Source: Pantoea cypripedii (lineage in GTDB: Bacteria; Pseudomonadota; Gammaproteobacteria; Enterobacterales; Enterobacteriaceae). Taken from it: 64,000 nt of DNA. Shown one piece after another: positions 53,377 to 64,000 of the stretch. Under the pieces are notes generated by a model. It saw only the letters and a list, made by a program, of their open reading frames with translations, searched no databases and was not told the DNA's origin. Numbering within the stretch: the stretch's first letter is position 1; every line of letters starts with the position of its first letter. The stretch is taken from NCBI RefSeq assembly GCF_002095535.1, contig NZ_MLJI01000001.1, positions 62,001 through 126,000 on the forward strand, read 5' to 3'. The position numbers and the translations under genes are program-made.

Positions 53377-55401
53377 ATGCGTTTAAACCCCGGCCAACAA
53401 CGTGCTGTCGAATTTGTCACCGGTCCCTGCCTGGTGCTGGCCGGTGCTGGCTCGGGTAAAACCCGTGTAATCACCAATAAAATTGCCCATCTGATCCGCG
53501 AGTGCGGCTATCAGGCGCGCCATATCGCCGCCGTGACCTTTACCAACAAGGCCTCGCGTGAGATGAAAGAGCGTGTGGCGCAGACGCTGGGGCGCAAAGA
53601 GGCGCGCGGTCTGATGATCTCCACCTTCCATACCCTGGGGCTGGAAATCATTAAGCGCGAATATGCCGCGCTGGGCATGAAATCCACCTTTTCGTTGTTC
53701 GACGATCAGGATCAGCTGGCACTGCTGAAAGACCTGACCAAACAATGGCTGGAAGAAGACAAGACGCTGTTGCAGCAACTGATTTCCACCATTTCCAACT
53801 GGAAAAATGACCTGGTGGATCCGCAGGGTGCGGCAGGGCTGGCGAAGTCACAGCGTGACCAGATTTTTGCCCATTGCTACCAACTGTACGATCAACATCT
53901 GAAAGCCTGTAACGTGCTGGATTTTGACGATTTGATCCTGCTGCCGACGCTGCTGCTGAAACGTAATCAGGAAGTCCGCGAGCGCTGGCAGCAGCGCATT
54001 CGTTACCTGCTGGTGGATGAATATCAGGACACCAACACCAGCCAGTACGAATTGGTCAAACTGCTGGTGGGCGCCCGCGCGCGTTTTACCGTGGTGGGCG
54101 ATGATGATCAGTCGATCTATTCCTGGCGTGGTGCGCGTCCGCAAAACCTGGTGCTGCTGAAAGAAGATTTTCCGGCGCTGGAGGTGGTGAAGCTGGAGCA
54201 GAACTACCGTTCCTCGCAGCGCATCCTCAAAGCCGCCAATATCCTGATCGCCAATAATCCCCATGTGTTTGAGAAGCGCCTGTTCTCCGAGCTGGGCGTC
54301 GGTAGCGAGCTGAAAGTGCTGATGGCCAATCATGAAGATCATGAGGCGGAGCGCGTGGCGGGAGAGTTGATTGCCCATCACTTTATCAATAAGACGCAAT
54401 ACAAGGATTACGCCATTCTCTACCGCGGTAACCATCAGTCGCGGGTTTTCGAGAAGCAGCTGATGCAGAACCGTATTCCCTATCGGATTTCGGGCGGCAC
54501 CTCGTTCTTCTCGCGACCGGAGATTAAAGATCTGCTGGCCTACCTGCGTGTACTGACCAATCCCGAAGATGACAGTGCCTTTCAGCGTATTGTGAATACG
54601 CCGCGCCGCGAGATCGGACCGGCTACCCTGCAAAAACTCGGCGAGTGGGCCACGCTGCGTAACAAAAGTATGTTCAACGCCAGCTTTGATATGGGGCTGG
54701 GGCAAACCCTGAGCGGGCGCGGGCTGGAGCATCTGCAACGTTTTACCGGCTGGCTGAATGAGATGATTCAGCTGACGGAGCGCGAGCCGGTGAATGCGGT
54801 TCGTGACCTGATTCGCGGCATCGACTACGAAAGCTGGCTGTTCGAAACCTCTCCCAGCCCGAAAGCGGCTGAAATGCGCATGAAAAACGTCAATATGCTG
54901 TTCCAGTGGATGACGGAAATGCTGGAAGGAAACGAGCTGGATGAGCCAATGACGCTGGCGCAGGTGGTCACACGCTTTACCCTGCGCGACATGATGGAAC
55001 GCGGGGAAAGCGACGAGGATGTCGATCAGGTACAGCTGATGACGTTGCATGCCTCTAAGGGGCTGGAGTTCCCTTATGTCTATCTGGTGGGAATGGAGGA
55101 AGGTTTGTTGCCGCACCAGAGCAGCATCGATGAAAACAATATCGAAGAGGAGCGTCGTCTGGCGTACGTGGGGATTACCCGTGCCCAGAAGGAGCTGACC
55201 TTCACGTTGTGCCGCGAGCGACGTCAGTATGGCGAGCTGGTACGCCCGGAGCCGAGCCGTTTTCTGCTGGAATTGCCGCAGGATGATGTGGTGTGGGAAC
55301 GCGAGAAAAAAGTGGTCAGTGCCGAGGAACGGATGAAAACCGGGCAGACGCGTGTTGCCGGGTTACGGGCGATGCTGGAGAACGCGAAGAAGGGGTCGTA
55401 A
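53377..55401 (+). CDS. rep: Rep, ATP-dependent DNA helicase
   Basis: A 674-residue superfamily 1A 3'-5' helicase, one residue longer than E. coli Rep. Motif I is [11 protein letters not shown] (about 22-32), motif Ia is [11 protein letters not shown], motif II is LVDEYQDTN and motif III is [14 protein letters not shown]. Motif IV is [11 protein letters not shown], motif V is [14 protein letters not shown] and motif VI is [11 protein letters not shown]. Rep clears proteins ahead of the replication fork with DnaB. It is preceded by ppiC (divergent) and converges with gppA; a REP-like stem-loop fills the 37-base gap between their stops. Confidence 0.98.
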   Translation: MRLNPGQQRAVEFVTGPCLVLAGAGSGKTRVITNKIAHLIRECGYQARHIAAVTFTNKASREMKERVAQTLGRKEARGLMISTFHTLGLEIIKREYAALGMKSTFSLFDDQDQLALLKDLTKQWLEEDKTLLQQLISTISNWKNDLVDPQGAAGLAKSQRDQIFAHCYQLYDQHLKACNVLDFDDLILLPTLLLKRNQEVRERWQQRIRYLLVDEYQDTNTSQYELVKLLVGARARFTVVGDDDQSIYSWRGARPQNLVLLKEDFPALEVVKLEQNYRSSQRILKAANILIANNPHVFEKRLFSELGVGSELKVLMANHEDHEAERVAGELIAHHFINKTQYKDYAILYRGNHQSRVFEKQLMQNRIPYRISGGTSFFSRPEIKDLLAYLRVLTNPEDDSAFQRIVNTPRREIGPATLQKLGEWATLRNKSMFNASFDMGLGQTLSGRGLEHLQRFTGWLNEMIQLTEREPVNAVRDLIRGIDYESWLFETSPSPKAAEMRMKNVNMLFQWMTEMLEGNELDEPMTLAQVVTRFTLRDMMERGESDEDVDQVQLMTLHASKGLEFPYVYLVGMEEGLLPHQSSIDENNIEEERRLAYVGITRAQKELTFTLCRERRQYGELVRPEPSRFLLELPQDDVVWEREKKVVSAEERMKTGQTRVAGLRAMLENAKKGS

Positions 55402-55403
55402 TG

Positions 55404-55430
55404 TCGCGACGCGATAAATCGCGTCGCTAC
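55404..55430. repeat. REP-like stem-loop between rep and gppA stops
   Basis: GCGACGCGAT (55406-55415) pairs with ATCGCGTCGC (55418-55427) around AA, with TCGCTAC at its right end. It is a variant of the GCGCGATAAATCGCGC core with one compensatory change in each arm (C to T and G to A on opposite arms). Lying between converging genes, it can form on either transcript. Confidence 0.8.
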
Positions 55431-55438
55431 GGGGTACA

Positions 55439-56923
55439 TCAGGACAGGGTTAATAACCAATGTACATACGACTGATAATGACTCTCCTGCTCCAGCAACT
55501 CCGCTCTTAACGGATGCGCCTGCAGCCAGCCCGCTGGCAGCGTCAGATGCAATGCATCATCATCCGCCTGCAAACGTACCGCCGGTAAGGTGTCATCGCG
55601 ACGACGGCTGGAGAAGATAATCGCCAGACGCAACAAACGGCACAGACGCTCAGCCAGGCGCGGTGGCACGGCATTTTGCTGCGTCAGTAGCGCGAGATCG
55701 ATGCTGCCGCTCTGGTTCTGTAACAGGCAGGCCAGTAGTTTTTTCTGGGCGGGGGTAAAACCGGGAAGATCGAGGTGGCGAATCAGGTAAGCGGCGTGCT
55801 GTGAAGCCTGGCGGAAATCGACGCTCAGGCCAATTTCATGGATAGAGCAGGCACTGAGCAGGAGATCGCGACATCGATGATCCAGTTTCCAGCTGGTGCT
55901 CACCTGGCGAATAAAACTTTCCGCTAATTGCCGGACACGTTCGGCCTGATCAACATCGATGGCAAAACGACGCTGCACGTTTTGCAGGGTACGGCTGCGG
56001 ATATCGCGATCAATCGGCAGATGAAGCATGCCATAGACCAGGCCCTCGCGCAGTGCGCCACCGGCCAGTGTCATGCTCTCGATACCGAGTTCCTGAAAGA
56101 TAGCGATCAGGATCGACAGGCCGCTGGGGAAAACCAACGCGCGTTCCAGCGTCAGTCCCTCAATTTCCAGCTCTTCCAGCTTGCCGCACTGAATGGCGCG
56201 CTGTTTCAGCTGTTGCAGTTTGCTCAGGGTGATACGTTCATCCATCCCCTGCGCCACCATAATTTCCTGTAGCGCCTGCACGGTGCCCGAGGCACCCACA
56301 CAAATCTGCCAACCTTTTTCGCGCAGAGACGCCACCACCGGACGAATCATTTCGCGCGCAGCCTGCTCGGCCTGGGCGAAATTCTCCTTTGCCAGATGAC
56401 GATCGCTGAAGTAACGCTCCAGCCAGGTCACGCAACCCATCGACAGACTAAACAACGTCGTGGCATGGGAGCCAACGCCGGTGACCAGCTCCGTGCTGCC
56501 GCCGCCAATATCCACCACCAGACGTTGATCGGAACCGCCAGTGGTATGCGCCACGCCCTGATAAATCAGTCGGGCTTCTTCTTCGCCGCTGATCACATTG
56601 ACCGGGCAACCGAGAATCTGCTCCGCGGTGGCGAGAAAATCCTGCGCGTTCGCGGCAAGACGCAGCGTGGCAGTCGCGACCACGCGGATCTGCTCAGCAG
56701 GAATATCCTGCAGTTGTTCGGAGAAAAGTTTCAGGCACTGCCAGCCGCGCTGCATCGCTTCTGCCGAGAGCTGGCTTTCTTTGTCCAGACCCGCAGCCAG
56801 GCGCACTTTGCGTTTAATACGCGCGACCGTCTGAATGCTGCCTGAGACTTCGCGCACCACCAACATATGAAAGCTGTTGGAACCCAGATCAATCGCAGCA
56901 TAAAGTGACGATGCGCTTAGCAT
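55439..56923 (-). CDS. gppA: GppA, pppGpp 5'-phosphohydrolase / exopolyphosphatase
   Basis: A 494-residue Ppx/GppA-family enzyme of the usual length. The ASKHA fold begins [18 protein letters not shown]; the catalytic region includes [14 protein letters not shown] and [12 protein letters not shown], and the C-terminal HD-like domain has [14 protein letters not shown]. It converts pppGpp to ppGpp during the stringent response. I chose ATG 56923 ([12 protein letters not shown]); the frame is open further up into rhlB. It begins seven bases after the rhlB stop, so rhlB-gppA is an operon, as in E. coli. Confidence 0.97.
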   Translation of the reverse strand: MLSASSLYAAIDLGSNSFHMLVVREVSGSIQTVARIKRKVRLAAGLDKESQLSAEAMQRGWQCLKLFSEQLQDIPAEQIRVVATATLRLAANAQDFLATAEQILGCPVNVISGEEEARLIYQGVAHTTGGSDQRLVVDIGGGSTELVTGVGSHATTLFSLSMGCVTWLERYFSDRHLAKENFAQAEQAAREMIRPVVASLREKGWQICVGASGTVQALQEIMVAQGMDERITLSKLQQLKQRAIQCGKLEELEIEGLTLERALVFPSGLSILIAIFQELGIESMTLAGGALREGLVYGMLHLPIDRDIRSRTLQNVQRRFAIDVDQAERVRQLAESFIRQVSTSWKLDHRCRDLLLSACSIHEIGLSVDFRQASQHAAYLIRHLDLPGFTPAQKKLLACLLQNQSGSIDLALLTQQNAVPPRLAERLCRLLRLAIIFSSRRRDDTLPAVRLQADDDALHLTLPAGWLQAHPLRAELLEQESHYQSYVHWLLTLS

Positions 56924-56930
56924 GGTGTGC

Positions 56931-58226
56931 TTAACCCGAACGTTTACGGTTGTTATTACGCGGTGCGCCACTGCGACGGTTGGCATTGTTGCCACCACGA
57001 CGCGGGCCATTGCCAGAGCGGTTACGGGTCAAACGTTTCGGTGGCGGCAGATCGCTCAGCAGGGCTTCGCTGTTGTATTTGCTCACCGGAATACCGTGAC
57101 CGATATACTCCTCAATGGCTGGCAGGTTCAGTGCATACTCTTCACACGCCAGGCTGATGGAGTGACCGCTGGCACCCGCGCGGCCAGTACGGCCAATGCG
57201 GTGCACGTAATCTTCACGATCGTCGGGCAAATCGTAGTTAAACACGTGGGTAACCGCAGGAATATGCAGACCACGCGCGGCGACATCGGTTGCCACCAGG
57301 ATATCAACGTCACCTTTGGTGAAATCGTCGAGAATGCGCAGACGTTTTTTCTGTGCCACATCACCGGTCAGCAAACCGACGCGATGACCATCGGCAGCCA
57401 GGTGGCCCCAGATGTCTTCACAACGATGCTTGGTGTTGGCGAAGACGATGGCGCGATCTGGCCACTCTTCTTCCAGCAGGGTCTGCAGCAGACGCATTTT
57501 CTCTTCGTTAGAAGGATAGAAAAGCTCTTCTTTGATGCGATGGCCGGTTTTCTGCTCCGGTTCCACTTCCACGTATTCAGCGTTGTTCATATGCTCGAAC
57601 GCCAGTTCGCGCACACGGTACGACAGCGTGGCGGAGAACAGCATGCTCAGACGCTGTGTTGCAGGGGGAATGCGGCGGAACACCCAGCGGATGTCTTTGA
57701 TAAAACCGAGATCGAACATGCGGTCGGCTTCATCCAGTACCACCACCTGAATCGCGCCCAGGTTGATGTGGTTCTGTTTGGCGTAATCAATCAGGCGTCC
57801 GGTGGTACCCACCAGAATATCCACGCCCTGTTCCAGCACTTTCAGCTGTTTATCGTAACCGTCGCCACCATAGGCAAGACCCAGCTTCAGGCCGGTGGCG
57901 GCTGCCAGCGGTTCTGCATCAGCATGGATCTGCACTGCGAGTTCACGCGTCGGCGCCATGATCAACGCGCGCGGCTGATTAACCTGACGGCCTTCAGCAG
58001 CAGGGTGAGTAAGAAGATGATGAAACGTTGACGTCAGGAACGCCATCGTTTTGCCGGTACCGGTTTGCGCCTGACCCGCGACGTCACGCCCTGAAAGCGT
58101 AAGAGGCAACGCGAGCGCCTGAATGGGCGTGCAGTTATGAAAGCCTTTCTTATCAAGGGCTTCCACTACCTTTGGGTGCAGGGCGAAGTCGGAAAACTTC
58201 TGTTCTGTTAAGTGTGTTTTGCTCAT
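56931..58226 (-). CDS. rhlB: RhlB, DEAD-box RNA helicase of the degradosome
   Basis: A 431-residue DEAD-box helicase, near the E. coli length (421). Motifs are the Q-motif region [21 protein letters not shown] (I), PTRELAVQ (Ia) and [13 protein letters not shown] (II). SATLS (III) and the C-terminal [12 protein letters not shown] (VI) follow. The basic, Gly/Asn-rich tail ([18 protein letters not shown]) binds RNA. In E. coli it is part of the RNase E degradosome. It is divergent from trxA over 117 bases and precedes gppA by seven bases. Confidence 0.97.
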   Translation of the reverse strand: MSKTHLTEQKFSDFALHPKVVEALDKKGFHNCTPIQALALPLTLSGRDVAGQAQTGTGKTMAFLTSTFHHLLTHPAAEGRQVNQPRALIMAPTRELAVQIHADAEPLAAATGLKLGLAYGGDGYDKQLKVLEQGVDILVGTTGRLIDYAKQNHINLGAIQVVVLDEADRMFDLGFIKDIRWVFRRIPPATQRLSMLFSATLSYRVRELAFEHMNNAEYVEVEPEQKTGHRIKEELFYPSNEEKMRLLQTLLEEEWPDRAIVFANTKHRCEDIWGHLAADGHRVGLLTGDVAQKKRLRILDDFTKGDVDILVATDVAARGLHIPAVTHVFNYDLPDDREDYVHRIGRTGRAGASGHSISLACEEYALNLPAIEEYIGHGIPVSKYNSEALLSDLPPPKRLTRNRSGNGPRRGGNNANRRSGAPRNNNRKRSG

Positions 58227-58343
58227 AGTGTGGTAGAATATCAGCTTACTATCGCTTTACGAAAGCGTATCCTATGAAATAAAGTCAACCTACGTTGGTA
58301 AATTTTACGCCAATTCGCCAGGCATAATCTTGTGGAGTAATAC

Positions 58344-58676
58344 ATGAGCAGCGATAAAATCGTTCACCTGACCGATGACAGTTTCGACACTGACGTGCTG
58401 AAAGCAGAAGGTGTGACACTGGTAGATTTCTGGGCTGAATGGTGTGGTCCTTGCAAAATGATCGCGCCGATCCTTGATGAAGTCGCAGAAGAGTACGACG
58501 GTAAGCTCACCATCGCCAAGTTGAACATTGACGACAACCCAGGCACCGCGCCGAAGTATGGCATTCGCGGCATTCCGACCCTGCTGCTGTTTAAGAACGG
58601 CGAGGTGGCGGCTACCAAAGTTGGCGCACTGTCAAAAGGCCAGCTGAAAGAGTTCCTGAACGCTAACCTGGGCTAA
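58344..58676 (+). CDS. trxA: TrxA, thioredoxin 1
   Basis: A 110-residue thioredoxin with the redox pair C34-GP-C37 in [16 protein letters not shown], the buried D28, and the conserved cis-proline region [13 protein letters not shown]. It is nearly identical to E. coli TrxA apart from the N-terminus ([14 protein letters not shown]). It reduces ribonucleotide reductase, methionine sulfoxide reductase and many disulfides. GGAG precedes the ATG. It lies between rhlB (divergent) and rho, the E. coli order. Confidence 0.98.
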   Translation: MSSDKIVHLTDDSFDTDVLKAEGVTLVDFWAEWCGPCKMIAPILDEVAEEYDGKLTIAKLNIDDNPGTAPKYGIRGIPTLLLFKNGEVAATKVGALSKGQLKEFLNANLG

Positions 58677-59023
58677 GCCCAGCGCGGTGTTTCGTCCGCA
58701 GTGGCGAATTTTTTCTCCACTGCTGGACGTCTCCGTTTTAGCGTGATAAGTTGTCAATACTGCATTACGCACTTACCTTGTAGTTTGCATCTAAAGATTT
58801 CCCTTGTCAGACCCTATTCGCATTGAACGTTTTCGTGGTTTGGCAATCTGACGGCTAGTACCCCTGGCAACATTATCGACCGTCTCCTCGCTCCCTTATC
58901 GCCATCCCTGACGATATCCGTCGAGCAGAGTCGAATAAAGAGCCATTAAACAGGCATGGAATATTCGCCATACCATTCACGACAAACATTTCGAGAATTA
59001 CCCCGAGTTTAAGAACCCATCAT
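58677..59023 (+). promoter_or_regulatory. trxA-rho intergenic region and rho mRNA leader
   Basis: No gene is supported in these 347 bases. A stem CGTCC-G-CAGTGG with CCACTGC-T-GGACG (58693-58704 with 58717-58729, one bulge) follows trxA; its loop carries TTTTTT. The rest is C/T-rich and poorly structured, the type of sequence Rho binds. In E. coli rho is autoregulated by Rho-dependent attenuation in its long leader, so the same is likely here. A short frame [18 protein letters not shown] at 58956-59012 lies close to the rho start but has only a weak ribosome site and does not resemble the E. coli rhoL peptide. Confidence 0.55.
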
Positions 59024-60283
59024 ATGAATCTTACCGAATTAAAGAATACGCCGGTTTCTGAGCTGATTACTCTCGGCGAAAATATGGGGCTGGAAAACCT
59101 GGCGCGTATGCGCAAGCAGGATATTATTTTCGCCATTCTGAAGCAGCACGCCAAGAGTGGTGAAGACATCTTCGGTGATGGTGTGCTGGAGATACTGCAG
59201 GATGGATTTGGTTTCCTCCGCTCTGCAGACAGCTCCTACCTCGCCGGTCCCGACGATATCTACGTTTCTCCCAGCCAAATCCGCCGCTTCAACCTCCGCA
59301 CAGGTGACACCATCTCCGGTAAAATCCGTCCGCCGAAAGAAGGTGAGCGTTATTTTGCCCTGCTGAAGGTTAATGAAGTTAACTACGATAAGCCGGAAAA
59401 CGCCCGTAGTAAGATTCTGTTCGAAAACCTCACGCCGCTGCACGCCAACAGCCGTCTGCGTATGGAGCGGGGTAATGGCTCAACTGAAGATCTGACCGCA
59501 CGCGTGCTGGATCTGGCTTCACCGATTGGCCGTGGCCAGCGTGGTCTGATCGTTGCACCGCCGAAAGCCGGTAAAACCATGCTGCTGCAGAACATTGCTC
59601 AGAGCATCGCCTACAATCACCCGGATTGCGTGCTGATGGTGCTGCTGATTGACGAACGTCCGGAAGAAGTGACCGAGATGCAGCGTCTGGTGAAAGGCGA
59701 AGTTATCGCATCAACCTTCGACGAACCGGCTTCCCGTCACGTGCAGGTTGCGGAAATGGTGATCGAGAAGGCCAAGCGCCTGGTTGAGCACAAAAAAGAC
59801 GTCATCATCCTGCTCGACTCCATCACCCGTCTGGCGCGTGCCTACAACACCGTTGTTCCGGCTTCCGGTAAAGTGTTGACCGGTGGTGTGGACGCTAACG
59901 CCCTGCATCGTCCGAAGCGTTTCTTCGGTGCGGCACGTAACGTGGAAGAGGGCGGCAGCCTGACCATCATCGCGACTGCGCTGGTTGATACCGGTTCGAA
60001 GATGGATGAAGTCATCTACGAAGAATTTAAAGGTACAGGCAACATGGAACTGCACCTTTCCCGTAAAATTGCGGAAAAACGTGTGTTCCCGGCGATTGAC
60101 TACAACCGCTCCGGTACACGTAAAGAAGAGCTGCTGACTTCTTCTGAAGAACTGCAGAAGATGTGGATCCTGCGCAAAATCATCCATCCGATGGGTGAGA
60201 TCGATGCGATGGAGTTCCTCATCAACAAACTGGCGATGACCAAAACCAACGACGAATTCTTCGATATGATGAAGCGTTCCTGA
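59024..60283 (+). CDS. rho: Rho, transcription termination factor
   Basis: A 419-residue hexameric RNA/DNA helicase, the same length as E. coli Rho and almost identical. The primary RNA site includes [21 protein letters not shown]; Walker A is [11 protein letters not shown] (about 175-185), Walker [18 protein letters not shown] and the Q-loop [20 protein letters not shown]. It ends transcription at C-rich unstructured RNA. A clear terminator follows 60 bases after the stop, separating it from wecA. Confidence 0.99.
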   Translation: MNLTELKNTPVSELITLGENMGLENLARMRKQDIIFAILKQHAKSGEDIFGDGVLEILQDGFGFLRSADSSYLAGPDDIYVSPSQIRRFNLRTGDTISGKIRPPKEGERYFALLKVNEVNYDKPENARSKILFENLTPLHANSRLRMERGNGSTEDLTARVLDLASPIGRGQRGLIVAPPKAGKTMLLQNIAQSIAYNHPDCVLMVLLIDERPEEVTEMQRLVKGEVIASTFDEPASRHVQVAEMVIEKAKRLVEHKKDVIILLDSITRLARAYNTVVPASGKVLTGGVDANALHRPKRFFGAARNVEEGGSLTIIATALVDTGSKMDEVIYEEFKGTGNMELHLSRKIAEKRVFPAIDYNRSGTRKEELLTSSEELQKMWILRKIIHPMGEIDAMEFLINKLAMTKTNDEFFDMMKRS

Positions 60284-60345
60284 CGCGTCGGGTGCGGAGG
60301 GCGTCTCAGCCGTTCTTTCCGCACAAATTGCCAGGATTTATCACT

Positions 60346-60373
60346 AACGCCACGTCTTAACGTGGCGTTTTTC
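60346..60373 (+). terminator. rho-independent terminator after rho
   Basis: AACGCCACG (60346-60354) pairs with CGTGGCGTT (60361-60369) around TCTTAA, followed by TTTT. Confidence 0.92.
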
Positions 60374-60543
60374 ATTTCCGGGCATTAGGATTAGGCCTGT
60401 CGGGAGTATTTATAATGACTGTGGCAGAAGTGCTTATTTTTTAATCAAACGCACACTTCTGAGGCGGAATTAGGACTCGGGATCAACGGCAAAGGCGGAA
60501 AATTTGCTTATTGTTGTCCACGATTTTAGCTGAGAGCGTTAAT

Positions 60544-61635
60544 GTGAATTTACTCACTATGAGTACTGAACTTGGTATAGTTTTTCTGTTTTCCTTAGCG
60601 TTCCTGTTTTTTGCTCGTAAAGCGGCTAAAAAGATCGGGCTGGTTGACACACCCAACTCCAGAAAACGTCACCATGGTGCCATTCCGCTTGTCGGAGGTA
60701 TCTCCGTCTACGCGGGGATCTGCTTCGCTTTTATCATTTCCAACTACTATCTTCCCCATGCTTTGCTGTACCTCAGCTGTGCCGGTGTGCTGGTGTTTGT
60801 CGGCGCACTGGATGATCGCTTCGACATCAGCGTGAAGATTCGTGCTGCGGTACAGGCCGCGGTTGCCGTCGTGATGATGGCGGGTGCCAAGCTCTATCTG
60901 CTGAGTCTCGGCTTTATCATTGGACCGTTCGAATTGATTGTTGGCCCGTTTGGCTACGTGCTGACGCTGTTTGCCGTCTGGGCGGCGATCAACGCCTTCA
61001 ATATGGTCGATGGTATTGATGGTCTGCTGGGGGGCTTATCCTGCGTCACCTTTGGTGCGATGGGCATCATTCTGTACTTTGATGGCCAAACCAGTCTGGC
61101 GATGTGGTGCTTTGCCATGATTGCCGCCACCATCCCCTATATTCTGCTCAACCTCGGTTTACTCGGGCGGCGCTACAAAGTGTTTATGGGGGATGCCGGT
61201 AGCACAATGATCGGTTTCACCATCATCTGGATTTTGCTGGAAACCACGCAGGGTCTGAGTCACCCGATTACGCCCGTGACGGCGCTATGGCTAATTGCCA
61301 TCCCGCTGATGGATATGGTTGCCATCATGTATCGCCGTCTGCGTAAGGGGATGAGTCCGTTTTCTGCCGACCGCCAGCACATCCATCATCTGATTATGCG
61401 CGCCGGTTTTACTTCGCGGCAGGCATTCCTGTTGATTACCACGGCGGCGGCGATCCTCGCGGGTATCGGGGTATTGGGTGAGTATCTGGCCTTCATCCCG
61501 GAGTGGGTGATGTTGTTGCTGTTTCTGGTGGCGTTTTGTTTCTACGGCTATTGTCTGAAACACGCCTGGCGCGTCGCGCGTAAAGTTCGCCGTATCAAAC
61601 GCCGCTGGCAGAGCGCGAGCGAAGTTAAAAAATAA
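60544..61635 (+). CDS. wecA: WecA, undecaprenyl-phosphate GlcNAc-1-phosphate transferase
   Basis: A 363-residue polytopic inner-membrane enzyme with about 11 helices. It matches E. coli WecA from NLLTMSTEL onward. Key loops are present: GALDDRFD (catalytic DD), INAFNMVDGIDGLLGG, FMGDAGSTMIGF and the HIHH motif in SADRQHIHHLIMRAG. It starts enterobacterial common antigen, and O-antigen in some strains. I chose the GTG at 60544, as in E. coli; ATG 60559 is the alternative, and the frame is open from 60511. It heads the wec operon: wecA, wzzE, wecB, wecC. Confidence 0.96.
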   Translation: MNLLTMSTELGIVFLFSLAFLFFARKAAKKIGLVDTPNSRKRHHGAIPLVGGISVYAGICFAFIISNYYLPHALLYLSCAGVLVFVGALDDRFDISVKIRAAVQAAVAVVMMAGAKLYLLSLGFIIGPFELIVGPFGYVLTLFAVWAAINAFNMVDGIDGLLGGLSCVTFGAMGIILYFDGQTSLAMWCFAMIAATIPYILLNLGLLGRRYKVFMGDAGSTMIGFTIIWILLETTQGLSHPITPVTALWLIAIPLMDMVAIMYRRLRKGMSPFSADRQHIHHLIMRAGFTSRQAFLLITTAAAILAGIGVLGEYLAFIPEWVMLLLFLVAFCFYGYCLKHAWRVARKVRRIKRRWQSASEVKK

Positions 61636-61666
61636 TTACTAAGAACCCGAATAAGGATTCCTTGTT

Positions 61667-62716
61667 ATGACCTCTGTCGTTGTGGAGAACGAACTGGATA
61701 TTCGCGGCCTGTGCTGTGCACTGTGGCGCGGCAAACGCTGGATTGTGGGTCTGGCGCTGCTGTTTGCACTGCTGGCATGGCTGGCTTCCATGCTGATGAA
61801 ACAGGTATGGAGCACCACGGCGATTACCGATCGACCCACGGTCAACATGCTGGGCGATTATTTCGTCCAGCAACAGTTTATCAATAACCTTGATGCGCGT
61901 AACAACACGCTGAACCTGAATACACCCGCACCCACGGTGATGGACGAAGTGTATCAGGAGTTCACCATGCAACTGGCTTCATGGGATACGCGCCGCGAGT
62001 TCTGGTTACAGACTGACTATTATAAAAGCCGTAAAAGTGGCAATACCCGCAACGATGCGGCGTTGCTCGACGAGATGATCACCAATATCCAGTTCACGCC
62101 AGCTGATCCGGCGCATAACACCCTGGATAACATTAAACTGAACGCCGAAAGTGCCAGCGATGCCAATAATCTGCTGCGCCAGTACATTGCTTATGCCAGC
62201 GAACGGGCGGCACGCCACCTGGATGAGGAGTTGCAGGGAGCCTGGCAGGCGCGTAGCGAGCAGTTAAAGGCGCAGGTGAAGCGTCAGGAAGATGTGGCGC
62301 AGGCGGTATTCGAACGTCAGCGTCAGCGTATCGAGCAGGCATTGAAAATCGCCAGCCAGCAAGGCATTAAAGAAAACCGCACGGTTGCGAGTAGCGAGAA
62401 CTTACCGGACAGTGACCGCTTCCTGCTGGGTCAGCAAATGCTACAGGCCCAGCTTGATACCCTGCAGGCAAGCGGACCCGCCTACGATTTAAGCTATGAT
62501 CAAAATAGAGTGATGCTGGCGACGTTGCAGGCGGGACCCCAGCTGGATAAGCAATTCCAGACTTATCGTTACCTGCGTACACCGGAGGAACCGGTGACAC
62601 GTAATAGTCCACGTCGGGCGTTTATGATGATCATGTGGGGCGTCATCGGCGCGCTGGTGGGTGCGGGGGTGGCATTGGTGCGCCGTCCGCGTCCGATGTT
62701 ACCAACGAGTCATTAA
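61667..62716 (+). CDS. wzzE: WzzE, ECA chain-length regulator
   Basis: A 349-residue polysaccharide co-polymerase of the Wzz family. Two membrane helices frame a large periplasmic part: the first at about residues 25-48 ([20 protein letters not shown]), the second near 318-338 ([20 protein letters not shown]) with the proline-rich PRRAF entry. A long coiled helix lies in between (about 185-250). It sets the length of enterobacterial common antigen. AAGGA lies before ATG 61667, and wecB starts ten bases after its stop. Confidence 0.95.
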   Translation: MTSVVVENELDIRGLCCALWRGKRWIVGLALLFALLAWLASMLMKQVWSTTAITDRPTVNMLGDYFVQQQFINNLDARNNTLNLNTPAPTVMDEVYQEFTMQLASWDTRREFWLQTDYYKSRKSGNTRNDAALLDEMITNIQFTPADPAHNTLDNIKLNAESASDANNLLRQYIAYASERAARHLDEELQGAWQARSEQLKAQVKRQEDVAQAVFERQRQRIEQALKIASQQGIKENRTVASSENLPDSDRFLLGQQMLQAQLDTLQASGPAYDLSYDQNRVMLATLQAGPQLDKQFQTYRYLRTPEEPVTRNSPRRAFMMIMWGVIGALVGAGVALVRRPRPMLPTSH

Positions 62717-62726
62717 GAGAAGCCGC

Positions 62727-63851
62727 GTGAAAGTTCTGACCGTATTTGGCACTCGTCCTGAGGCGATAAAAATGGCGCCCCTGGTGCAGGCGCTGGCGCA
62801 GGATGCTGCGTTTGAGTCGCGCCTGTGCGTCACGGCGCAGCATCGCGAAATGCTTGATCAGGTGCTGCGCCTGTTCAGCCTGCAACCCGATTACGATCTC
62901 AATATCATGCGCCCGGAGCAGGGCCTGACGGAGATCACCTGCCGCATTTTGCAGGGCATGAAAACCGTGCTGGCTGACTTCAGGCCCGATGTGGTCCTGG
63001 TGCATGGCGACACCACCACCACGCTGGCCGCCAGCCTGGCGGCGTTCTATCACCAGATTCCGGTGGGGCATGTGGAAGCGGGTCTGCGCACCGGTAACCT
63101 GATGTCACCGTGGCCGGAGGAAGCGAACCGCACCCTGACCGGCCATCTGGCAAGTTATCACTTCACGCCCACCGAAAACTCGCGCCAAAACCTGCTGCAT
63201 GAAAATCTGCCGGATCAGCGTATTTTCGTCACCGGGAACACCGTCATTGATGCGTTGCTGTGGGTGCGCGATCGCGTGCTGGATGATGCCGACCTCAATG
63301 CCCGGCTGGCGGCGCGTTATCCGTTCCTCAACCCGGATAAAAAGCTGGTGCTGGTTACCGGCCACCGGCGTGAGAGTTTTGGCGGCGGTTTCGAACGTAT
63401 TTGCAGTGCGTTGGCGCACATTGCCCGCCAGCATCCGCAGGTGCAAATCGTTTATCCGGTGCACCTCAACCCCAATGTCAGCGAACCGGTGAACCGCATT
63501 CTGAGTGGCATCGAAAATATCGTGTTGATTGAGCCGCAGGAGTACCTGCCTTTTGTCTGGCTGATGAACCGGGCCTGGCTGATCCTCACCGATTCGGGCG
63601 GTATTCAGGAAGAAGCTCCCTCACTTGGTAAGCCGGTGCTGGTGATGCGTGACACCACCGAGCGTCCGGAAGCGGTGGCTGCCGGTACGGTCAGGCTGGT
63701 TGGTACCGATGTTGACAAAATTGTCGCTGAAGTCAGCCAGCTGCTGGACAACGAAGACGCCTGGCTGGCGATGAGCCATGCGCACAACCCTTATGGCGAC
63801 GGCCAGGCCTGCGCACGCATTTTGCAGGCCCTCAAAAATCACAGAGCATAA
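62727..63851 (+). CDS. wecB: WecB, UDP-GlcNAc 2-epimerase
   Basis: A 374-residue non-hydrolysing UDP-N-acetylglucosamine 2-epimerase (E. coli 376). It begins [20 protein letters not shown] from a GTG codon at 62727, preceded by AAGAGAAG. Active-site residues lie in [39 protein letters not shown] and [20 protein letters not shown]. It makes UDP-ManNAc for ECA. The frame is open further up, inside wzzE, but the GTG matches the family. Two bases separate its stop from the wecC ATG. Confidence 0.97.
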   Translation: MKVLTVFGTRPEAIKMAPLVQALAQDAAFESRLCVTAQHREMLDQVLRLFSLQPDYDLNIMRPEQGLTEITCRILQGMKTVLADFRPDVVLVHGDTTTTLAASLAAFYHQIPVGHVEAGLRTGNLMSPWPEEANRTLTGHLASYHFTPTENSRQNLLHENLPDQRIFVTGNTVIDALLWVRDRVLDDADLNARLAARYPFLNPDKKLVLVTGHRRESFGGGFERICSALAHIARQHPQVQIVYPVHLNPNVSEPVNRILSGIENIVLIEPQEYLPFVWLMNRAWLILTDSGGIQEEAPSLGKPVLVMRDTTERPEAVAAGTVRLVGTDVDKIVAEVSQLLDNEDAWLAMSHAHNPYGDGQACARILQALKNHRA

Positions 63852-63853
63852 CC

Positions 63854-64000
63854 ATGAGTTTTCAAACCATTTCCGTTATTGGACTGGGCTATATTGGGCT
63901 GCCTACGGCAGCCGTTTTTGCTTCCCGGGGAATAAACGTGGTGGGCGTCGATATCAACGCCCGCGCGGTCGACACCATTAATCGTGGTGAAATCCACATC
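63854..64000 (+). CDS. wecC: WecC, UDP-ManNAc dehydrogenase, N-terminal part
   Basis: The first 49 residues of a gene that runs off the end of the window. They contain the NAD-binding glycine motif GLGYIG (residues 10-15) and GVDINARAVDTINRGEIHI, near-identical to E. coli WecC. The enzyme oxidises UDP-ManNAc to UDP-ManNAcA for ECA. ATG 63854 lies two bases after wecB. Confidence 0.95.
   Translation, partial: MSFQTISVIGLGYIGLPTAAVFASRGINVVGVDINARAVDTINRGEIHI

Noticed and set aside
58956..59012. 18-codon frame just before rho, considered as a leader peptide
   Set aside because: Unlike the E. coli rhoL peptide and only a weak ribosome site; kept as a note in the leader entry.

Overview
The window reads as chromosomal DNA of an enterobacterium, most likely Pantoea or a close Erwiniaceae relative. 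This rests on near-identity of dpp, trxA-rho-wec, rep-gppA-rhlB, dctA and yhj products to their E. coli counterparts, two cellulose operons side by side, and a dispersed palindrome with core GCGCGATAAATCGCGC between genes. The genus is an inference from gene content; no 16S gene is present.

Layout. 1-4523: end of a urea/guanidine carboxylase operon (two DUF1989 proteins and a biotin carboxylase fusion; no allophanate hydrolase follows). 4524-6759: yiaG behind a strikingly structured leader, a SpoT-like HD hydrolase, and the ohrR/ohr peroxide pair. 6917-8205: an AT-rich DUF3289/DUF943 pair that looks acquired. 8438-16831: eptB, tRNA-Pro(CGG) and the dipeptide transporter dppABCDF. 17306-28743: a type I cellulose operon, bcsO-Q-A-B-C-D-Z (+). 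29477-38615: a type II operon, bcsR-Q-A-B-C (-), tail-to-tail with the first. 38815-42187: the divergent bcsEFG. The 0.73 kb between the two operon tails holds palindromes, an (GTT)18 microsatellite and a tandem 35-bp repeat. 42384-53019: hmsP, dctA, yhjJ, an esterase, kdgK, pdeH, yhjG. 53020-64000: ppiC, rep, gppA, rhlB, trxA, rho and the start of the enterobacterial common antigen cluster (wecA, wzzE, wecB, 5' end of wecC).

How the genes work together. About 25 kb is a cellulose and cyclic-di-GMP locus. It has two synthases with PilZ domains, BcsE with an RxGD c-di-GMP site, the BcsG phosphoethanolamine transferase, and two EAL phosphodiesterases (HmsP, and PdeH behind a textbook FliA promoter). 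A consensus CRP site lies upstream of operon I. Only one bcsZ endoglucanase is present, in operon I, so operon II probably depends on it. EptB, BcsG and the wec genes all modify the cell surface.

Relative to E. coli K-12, the yhjG-to-eptB block (about 79 min) is joined directly to ppiC-rep-rho-wec (about 85 min) at about 53020.

The observations most worth a second look are the 4.6-kb leader hairpin whose only mismatches are G-U wobbles, the dual cellulose operons with their repeat-filled junction, the CRP and FliA sites, and the DUF3289/DUF943 cassette.
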